DNA from: Isoetes taiwanensis
Lineage: Eukaryota; Streptophyta; Lycopodiopsida; Isoetales; Isoetaceae
Reading direction: 5' to 3'
Length of the DNA: 64,000 nucleotides
Assembly: GCA_021234155.1 (NCBI GenBank)
Contig: JAJEKV010000100.1
Span: 3,572,116 to 3,636,115, forward strand
Position numbers and translations under genes: made by a program. The notes beneath the pieces are model-generated. The model did not search any database, was not told the origin of the DNA, and was given only the letters and a program-made list of their open reading frames with translations. Below, piece after piece: positions 56,655-64,000 of the stretch. The stretch's first letter is position 1; each line of letters starts with the position of its first letter.

Positions 56655-58190
56655 GAACAGAAAGGGGGCCAACGGACATCCTTGCCTAATACCTCGGCCC
56701 ACAGAGAAGATTGAAGAGGTCTCACCCTGATACCACAGTCGCCCTAGCAGACACGTGCAGCTTCATAACCGTTTCCCTGAAACTAGGCCCGCACCCAAAG
56801 GCCTGCATCATATTTGCCAAGAACGCCCGGTGACACCGTCATAAGCCTTGGCAAAATCCATTTTAAGAAAAACAAGGGGTGCCTCATCCCACTGAGCCCA
56901 ATGCACTCCCTCAAAAGCAAAGCAGCCACATTATGAAGAATATTCTCACGAGGTATAAAACCGCATCGCTTCAAGGCGCTAATGGCGTGAACTAGTATTG
57001 GTTTAAGCCTCTCAGCCAAAGCCTTAGCAATGATTTTATACACTACAGACCACAGAGTAATAGGCCTCCAGTCATTGATGGTTTTAGGATGCTTATACTT
57101 GGGTATAAGTGAAATACAACATGTATTCAGTAGAGAATGCATCGAGTTATTTCCCAAAAGATCGACATACACCTGCACCACCAAGTCCCTCACCCACTCC
57201 CAGTACTGCTGAAAAAACTCCATTGGTATTCCATCCAACCCAGGACACTTATTCCGAGCCAACAGGCGGCATGCGTCCCCCAACTCCTGCCCTGTCAACG
57301 GCTCCTCTAAGCTCTGTCTTTGAAGGGCTGAGATTCTTGGCGATACCTTGGCCAGCACCAGCTCTTGAAAAACACTCTGTGAGGGAAGCGGGCTCTCCTT
57401 GAAAAAAGTTTCATAGTGCGATGCTACAAAGGCCTTGATAACATCTGATTGCTGCAACAACACTCCCTAGGGTGTAACTATGTCAGCCATGGCTGCTGCA
57501 TACTTCTTCTTGCGGGCTGCTCGGAAAAAGACTTTAGAGCAAGTGTCAGACTGCTTCAGCCACGTCAAACCCGCTTTGACCGTGGCCTGCGACACCTTGG
57601 CCTTCTCCTCAACCTCGATCTGACGAAGCACCTGCGGCTCACGCAAGCCATCAGAGACCCGCCCTCTAAGAGACTCCAGTTCCGTATATAAGGCATCCAA
57701 CCTGCGACGCTGAGCCAAAGCCTTTTGCCGCCCCCATTCTTTCGCAAACTGTTTTACCCAAGCCAATACTGTAACCATTGCACTCATTCCGCTGTCCTGA
57801 CTGAATATCTGCTGCCAAATGAGCTTACAGCCGGCTGTGAACTCTGGATCCTGAAGAAAGCTTGTGTTAAGCTTAAAAACCGTCCCGAGAGGCCGCGGTG
57901 CTGCTAAGGGAGGAGCAATCAGGGGAGAAGCAATCGGCACCCAGGAGAGGAGCGATCCAACGGCCCAGCGACCCAACCAGATCATGAGGTTGTAAAGGCG
58001 CCCCTCATGAAAGATGCAGGACGTTCAGCCGAAATGCAGGCACAGATTCTCGAAGGTAAGATTTCACTCTTCTTCTTAGTGTTATTGCTACATTATCTTT
58101 GATCAGGAACAAGCACTAGAGCTTCAGAATGACAGTTACTATTCTTAAGGGGCTACAATTCATGTATCACAGGGTTTCCCGGCTAGGATT

Positions 58191-59768
58191 TGTGACGTTC
58201 CAGCACACTATACGGTCCCAGGACGTATACTGTACTGCCTCATCACGCGTACACGCCACTCCGACTGACGTGTACGCCGTCGCGTAGCCAGGTGGACCCT
58301 TAGGGGGCAACTTGCAAGGTATGTGCATTTATTAATGTGCACATTTACCAATGTGCACATTTATCAAGGTGCACACCTTTCCATGTGGATACCTTTATGC
58401 CACCTAGCCATTAAAGGCAAGTGGGCCATTCCCAATTATCCCACATGCCTAAAGGGATAATTGGAAACCCTAGCCCTAACCCCTTGTCTATTTAGGTAGG
58501 AAGAAACCCTAACTTGCCATTTTCGTCCATAGGGTTCTAGAGCTCTGTTTTGGCTGCTCCAGGAGTCAAAACCGCCTCCGAGACTCTGTCTGAGCGAATT
58601 GCACCATTAGTTTTCCTTGAATCAAGCAGTTCAGCAGGATGGTCGAACTCAGAGCAGGAGGAGCGAGCCAAGGATCAGGTATTTAGTCAATTTAATAGCC
58701 TAAACCGTCTTCCAGTCATTGAATCAGTAGGTTTAGCCTATTAAATTGCCCATATAGCAGCCACTTAGATCTCCAGATACCAGACACTAACTAAAGAACC
58801 TAACTCTATGATATAGATTAGATCTAGTTCTTTAGTTCTTCTGTGATGTATATGGATGATGTATCTCTGTGAACTCCTTGTATTGGGAAGGGGGTTAGAG
58901 GCCCTAAAGCTTGGTAGTAGATGCTCCTAGATTAGCCTCTCTAGCATACTGTAGATTCGGCCTGTGCACAGGAGCCACACCTGGTTGTGGGTGAAGGGGC
59001 CAGACTGGCTTATAAAGAGGTTCGTGTTCTGACTCTTGAACGATCCCTCTGGTGTGTAAAGTCTACCGGGGATCATTGTAGACTAGGTCTAATGGCTTGC
59101 CACTGCGTGTGGGCAAGGCATGGGCTCGACACCCGTGGAGTGATGCGTCACTCTCCAGTGGGTTTAAGTCGAATAAGGGCAGTGGCCCTCTAGTCACCTT
59201 GAGTCAGCATGTAGATCTCTAGAGGGAGAGATCCCTACCTGCCCCATCGGAACTGGGGAGATGCAACCCAGGAATAGCCCCTTTGGCTATGCATCCGGCG
59301 GGCTACAGTCAGGTCCCAACACTTTTCAGCCTACTCTGCAAAGTGTGCACAGGAGGGGCGGATGGAGTGGACAACCCTAAGCCATGTTCTTATGCCAGCC
59401 AAATCCATTTCCATGAATTCTGTCTGCAATGAACTCTGGAGACCCAAGCCGTCAGTCATCCCTTCGAGTCGGAGGCTTGGGTAGGATTTCCCATATGTAT
59501 TGTGCTGATTTTTGTCTATGCAGATGTTGATGTACCACCCTTCGAGGTGGATATGTGATGATATTGTATACTGACATGTATGTTTACGCTTCCGCAGCTA
59601 GGTAGGCCCTGAGGGAGACGGGGTAAATGACCCCTTCACTCTTCCCACTGGAACCCATCATGGTTGCAGTGATATGTGGAGGGCCCTGTATCGGCATGGA
59701 GCTGGTATGGGGGATGAACTCCTGTTTGTATACGGTGAGTGCACCGTATACGAGTAGGGGACGTCACA
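58191..59768 (+). mobile_element. 5' LTR of LTR element B
   Basis: It begins TGTGACGTTCC and ends GGGACGTCACA (TG..CA). The primer-binding site TGGTATCAGAGC (59770-59781) follows one base later, identifying it as the 5' LTR on the plus strand. It shares blocks with LTR A and copy C (TGCACAGGAGGGGCGGATGG near 59347, CTTGTATTGGGAAGGGGG near 58878), so all belong to one family. The first 500 bp are less similar, as is usual for U3. Confidence 0.85.
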
Positions 59769-62700
59769 GTGGTATCAGAGCAATGTTCTTGGAGACCAAG
59801 AGCAAAGCACTGACCATGCTCCCAGTAGTACTAACTTGATAGGACCCTCAAACCTCGAAAAATGGGAAAATGTTTTCTCATTTTTGTAGTATATGCTAAG
59901 CTAGTAACAGTTAAGTGAATTAGAACATAAAAAGACTAAAAACAGTGAGACATTAGACCATAAACACCTTAATACTTGATGAATTTCAAAAAAAGGTAAC
60001 ATGCTAGATCGAGTTTTAAGGTAAGGATTAGTTAGATTTGTATATTAGACCCAAGAAGTGTACGAGCAGATAGAGCGAGAGATACAAGAAGAGGAGAGGG
60101 TAGAACGAGAGCAGGAGACCAAGGTTCAAGAAGCAGCAGAGCAGAAGCTGGTCCAACATTTTGAAAACTCAACAGCCTGCACAGTACACGCCAAGGGAGT
60201 AACTCTAATGAAGAAAGATATGCACTTAGCCAGTCATATCAAAGGAGAGCCTTATTAATTTCGTAAATGATAAAATTTTGTTTAATACAAAGTGTTTTAG
60301 AGTAAATATTATAAGTGTATGAAGTTACTTAATTAAGTTGAGTTAGTAAGTTTTAGCTTTTGTTTTAGTCAAAACAGACATCCTAGGCCAATTCAAGAGG
60401 ATGTCTCACACATCGCGCCAGGACCGAAAATGAAAAGTTCATTATTGGTCTGGGGGCAACGTGTGAGACCATGCCCCAAAAGTGCCCAAAACAGCTCCAA
60501 ATCGCCTGAAATTTGTTGCAATAGGACCGTTAGACAGCCTAGAATCCATTTATGACCTCAAATTAGGCTAGAAATGTCAAACCCCAGCTCAAAATGACCA
60601 AAATTGCTCAAACCCTTGAAATGTTTTTCCAAACTGTGGTTTGTTGTAAATAGAAGCATACCCCATAGTAGCTCGCAAGTATTGATCTCGGCTCGAAGCT
60701 GATGCTTTACTCCTAGATAGAAGTTCTCAAGAACACCCCTTTGTTATAGTCACCTAGACCTCAGCGTAGCAACCCAAGTCCAACTGTTGGTACACCACCT
60801 CTGCTCATGCCCAAGGCATAAACCTTGACCTAATTCTGTGTCCTTCTAATAGAATTTGACTTATATAGCTGCCACATTGACACCCCCTATTGCCAGGATA
60901 CCTAGAAAGGACCTAGAGTCTAGAGCTGCCCAAGCCACTCCATGTGTAGAGATTGGATTCCCCCCAAAACCAACTTTGCTAGGACCTTAGAGTATGTCTC
61001 AAACATCATGGAGGTTTTGCAAAACAAATCTCGTTTCATGCCAGACCACATGTCCTAATGTCGATAGACTTGTAGATTATATATATGTCTTCAGTAATGC
61101 TGCTCGAGCCATCTTGCTTGCTTATAGAGCCCAGAATGTTGTAGGAGAGCCCTTCAAGTAGACCCTTAGACTCTAGGATATACGAACGTTGCTTTTGAAG
61201 TACAGGGCCAGAGCCACAGAAGAGTTAGAGGCGCAACTTCTTGAAGACATCAAGGTCCTAGCCGATGTACAGACAGATAAGGAGAGGAGACCGAAAAGGC
61301 AGACCCAAGAGAGGGAAGCACAACGACAAACACCTCAACCGACAAACGAGTAGAACAGGACACCACCGGCCTATCATCAATCTTCACCAAATGGGAAGAA
61401 TATTTAATAACCAACGGCATCAAGAATTTTCTAGATGTCAACCTCTCGGCTGCCATGTCCACGAGGTCACATCAGAAAGAGGATCTCGACGCCTTCACCA
61501 ACTCGACGCACATGAGTTTCAAATGAAAGAATGCAAGGCAGCAAAATACAGGTGCAGGAAGACGTTAGACATCGATGCCACATTGGCATCACGAGCTAAG
61601 GTCAGAGGGCATAATCTTTCATCGAGAAGAGAAGTCATGGCAACACAGGAGCGTATAGAAACCGGAGGGAAGACAACCACGACCTTGCAGCCCAGCAGCT
61701 CAAGCGAATGTAATGCAACGTCAACAAAAGGAGCAACCAAGCTAGGCAACCACAAAGCACCTAAGGATGAGGACGAGCTTCCAACTCCCTTGCACCAGCA
61801 GGAGAACTTTCATCAGTTCCAAAAAGTAGGAGACCATGAGGGGAAGGAGACGCATATCAGGGGCAAGATCAAGGAGGCGAATATTCCGCTCGAACAAGAA
61901 TTCGGGACCCAGAAACACCTAGAAACCAAAGGAAGGACGACCTTACTACGTCAGCCAAGGAGTGCGAGACTCGAATGGATAGGACCCAAAGGACGGAGGA
62001 GACGACCTAGCCAGCAGGTACAAATCATGCAAAGGCGACCAGAAGGAGCCATGGTAGGGGCAATGGAGATGACGACACTTCCAAGCACAGGAGAAGCACC
62101 TCGGAATGAAGCAAAGCCCAAGCAACAGGAGTCGCACTCAGAAATTCAACCTGCGGAGGAATGACAATGTCTGCCTACCGACCATGATCTCAGAGCTTCG
62201 AAGACATTCAAGAATGCCCAACTGCAACAGCTAGGTGATCCTACTCAAGCGATCAACGGCACCGCACATCGGCAACCCTGCAACGACACACCGCATGTAG
62301 CGACGTTGAGCGGTCACCGCATTCCTTACGATGGACATACACATTAAGGAGGAGCATCTTTTTCAAGGGATCAGATCGACGAACACTCTTCGCAACTTGG
62401 GGTGACGAGCTCGGATCAGACATGAAGCTCAACAATAGTAGCAGCATCTCAAGGAATCCCGGAGTCAACCAGAACGAAGAAGATGCAGCAAAACCGAAGG
62501 ATCAAACGCGATAGGAGGAGGGGAAACCCTAAAGGAGTATAAACATTTAAGTAGATCTTCGTAATTGTTTTGGAAAAGTGGATGAATTAAAATCCCAATG
62601 TAAACGCGTATATGTCTATTGTATATCTCGGGCGTTCACAGATATAGTGGAGAAACATGAGTTTAGAGTCATGTTTTACGGATTTAGCGCTTAGATCCGG

Positions 62701-64000
62701 AAGCTCCTTCACTTCGACTACCAAATGAGGAAGCAAGGAAGCACAACTATAGCCCAAGATCAAAATGGAAGAGCAAGTACGAGGGGAAACGACCAGAGCC
62801 CAAGCAAACCGTCGACTCCAAACACTTCGGGAAGTGCCCTCAAGTAGAAGACCACTCGTCCACCCAATGTCAGAATAAGAGACAACACCGGTCATGTCAA
62901 GATCATCAGCGCTTCGTTAGGACGCAACACTACCTCTTGTGGCAGCAGCAACACTTGACGAACTTATGACACGAGTGGCCTCAACACCCGACATCAACGA
63001 GCCAACTAAGAAGGCAACATCTCGACGACCATAATTCCACCTTGTGGTAATATAGGGTGATGTGCTATGACACATGTATTAGATGGAGATGCACTTACGA
63101 AAGGCACTGGGACGAGGAGATATGCCTTCAACAACTAGGTGATGGCTTCGTCAGGTACTCCTACCAGTAATTAGAAGAGAAGAAGCCGATCACATCTCTG
63201 ACATGTGGCGCATCAAACGCCCAAGGTAGAAGCATTCGACACCTTAACGACAAGGATAGCAACTGAAGCACCTTCGGCAAAAAGAGATTCAAGATAATAG
63301 CCAGGCTATTCAACGACAAGAGTATATCTAAGGCAGGTACTTCTTCAACTCAAGGGTCAAGCTGCGCAGATATAAGGATCCATCATCCCGACAATATAGT
63401 CAGCAGGGAGGAGAGACATGAAGCTTTACTTGACAGAGAGACCGACATGCATAGAGGGACAAAGGTCAGGAACTGAAAGCTGGAGAAGTGCTAGCAACCG
63501 ACTTCTTCCACGAGCTCCCTAGAGGCAACAGGAGGATCAAAACTGATGAGCACAATCAAAGCCACTGGAAGGTACCTCAAGACAAGAAGATGGCATAGCA
63601 CTGAGGAACGTGACAACGTCCAAGCCATGTGATCGAGGGGATCAAATAAGGAAGATTGGAAGCTCGATGGAGAAGCAACTAGGCGAGGCGAGCCGATGAC
63701 TTGCACGCGGACTTGCATGCAACATGGTGAACCCAAGGATCGACGATTCAAAGAACAACTGCAGAAGAGAACAACTCCAGAGGAGTATAGCCAAAGGAAG
63801 CGTGCACAGCCTCAAGAGTCCAAATAGCTTCAAGTATCATGAAGGGGGGAACAATTACCGCCCGAGAACATGATCAGGAAGCAGACTGAAATGTCGAAGC
63901 ATCAACAACCAGCACACCTTTAGTTAGAATGTGATGCAAAGCGTGTTGTGCCATAGCCGACAAACATCGGAGGGCCCAAGTATATCAACAAGTACCCTGG
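59769..64000 (+). mobile_element. LTR element B, internal region (cut by window end)
   Basis: Internal part of the element whose 5' LTR ends at 59768. After the initiator-Met primer-binding site come a short leader, a histone H3-like frame (60058-60258), about 1 kb without clear coding, and then a long basic, Gln/Arg-rich stretch (61265-62164) at the gag position. Further on there is a zinc-knuckle-like word (GKCPQVEDHSSTQC, about 62825-62870). No reverse transcriptase or integrase is seen before the window ends. The element looks broken, with several breaks in the part visible. Its 3' LTR lies outside. Confidence 0.6.
60058..60258 (+). pseudogene. Histone H3-like frame inside LTR element B
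   Basis: A 66-residue frame starts with YEQIEREIQEEERVEREQ, where the EREIQE word aligns with VREIAQ of H3 helix 2, and ends like H3: KVQEAAEQKLVQHFENSTAC, then VHAKGVTLMKKDMHLASHIK and GEPY. Over the final 45 positions I count 23 identities to canonical plant H3, without a gap. The charged EEE/ERE section replaces the normal sequence between helix 2 start and the QEA word. It lies about 0.3 kb past the primer-binding site, on the element's strand. Compared with H3 it shares the changes Tyr to Lys, Gly to Gln and Ile to Met with the frame at 29463-29690. Confidence 0.75.

Larger units (their letters stand above)
53816..58010 (-). mobile_element. Older L1-type LINE, split by a Pack-MULE
   Basis: On the minus strand the parts run in the expected order. 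First is the region before the reverse transcriptase (57985-57467). Then comes the N-terminal half of the reverse transcriptase (57463-56664; NKCPGLDGIPMEFFQQYWEW, TCCISLIPKYKHPKTINDWR and a GRGIRQGCPLAPF box). After the 1.5-kb insertion come the FTIVAK and FVDDTFLFLHA boxes (55150-55010), a decayed C-terminal half (54900-53900), and a poly-A junction (TTCAAAAAAA on the minus strand) near 53816. It is the same L1 lineage as the LINE at 45966. The catalytic box reads FVDD instead of YADD, and the frame changes several times. The insertion shows that it predates the Pack-MULE. Confidence 0.8.

Noticed and set aside
61265-62164. 299-codon frame as a host gene
   Set aside because: Low-complexity, Gln/Arg/Thr-rich, and inside an LTR element at the gag position; kept only as part of that element.

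Overview
This window reads as nuclear DNA of a land plant with a large, repeat-filled genome. It holds a nucleus-encoded plastid ribosomal protein S17, plant-type L1 LINEs, Ty3/gypsy LTR elements primed from initiator tRNA-Met, an intron-bearing MULE transposase with a SWIM finger, and almost no host genes. I lean towards a fern or another seed-free vascular plant, but nothing seen here proves the lineage.

Layout. 1-9 kb: dispersed repeats, a miniature LTR element, a large inverted-arm (foldback-like) element at 3.3-4.8 kb and a possible CACTA end at 5.4-5.7 kb. 9-16 kb: gene-poor sequence with short duplications. 16.2-17.5 kb: an LTR of the same family as two others in the window. 19.2-19.6 kb: a 451-bp non-autonomous MULE with a perfect 9-bp target duplication. 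22.1-23.6 kb: the second foldback-like copy, with its long arm on the opposite side. 24.3-26.2 kb: a broken LINE with a simple-repeat tail. 26.7-32.5 kb: a broken Ty3/gypsy element on the minus strand, with an LTR, a primer-binding site and a histone H3-like reading frame. 32.8-41.7 kb: a probable large MULE carrying an array of ~30-bp imperfect palindromes at its left end, a transposase gene, a 15-bp minisatellite, a convergent second gene and an inverted array at its right end. 43.7-44.5 kb: an LTR fragment and a dispersed repeat. 45.0-45.6 kb: a hAT-type MITE. 46.0-48.5 kb: a 5'-truncated L1 LINE with poly-A and target duplication. 50.8-51.2 kb: RPS17, the one clear host gene. 52.3-53.1 kb: possible exons of another host gene. 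53.8-58.0 kb: an older minus-strand L1 LINE split by a 1.5-kb Pack-MULE that carries a piece of an exostosin (GT47) glycosyltransferase gene. 58.2-64 kb: the 5' LTR, primer-binding site and start of a second LTR element of the same family as the 26.7-32.5 kb one, again with an H3-like reading frame.

Two things stand out. First, two related LTR elements each carry, downstream of the primer-binding site and on the element's own strand, a frame that aligns without gaps to the last 45 residues of histone H3 and shares non-canonical residues with the other copy. Second, three MULE-type elements each have ends filled with their own private short palindrome (GGATCCC-type, GGAATCACC-type, GGGTTCGCC-type), which suggests a MULE lineage with fast-evolving, internally homogenised end arrays. 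All of this comes from reading the sequence by eye; no database search was run.
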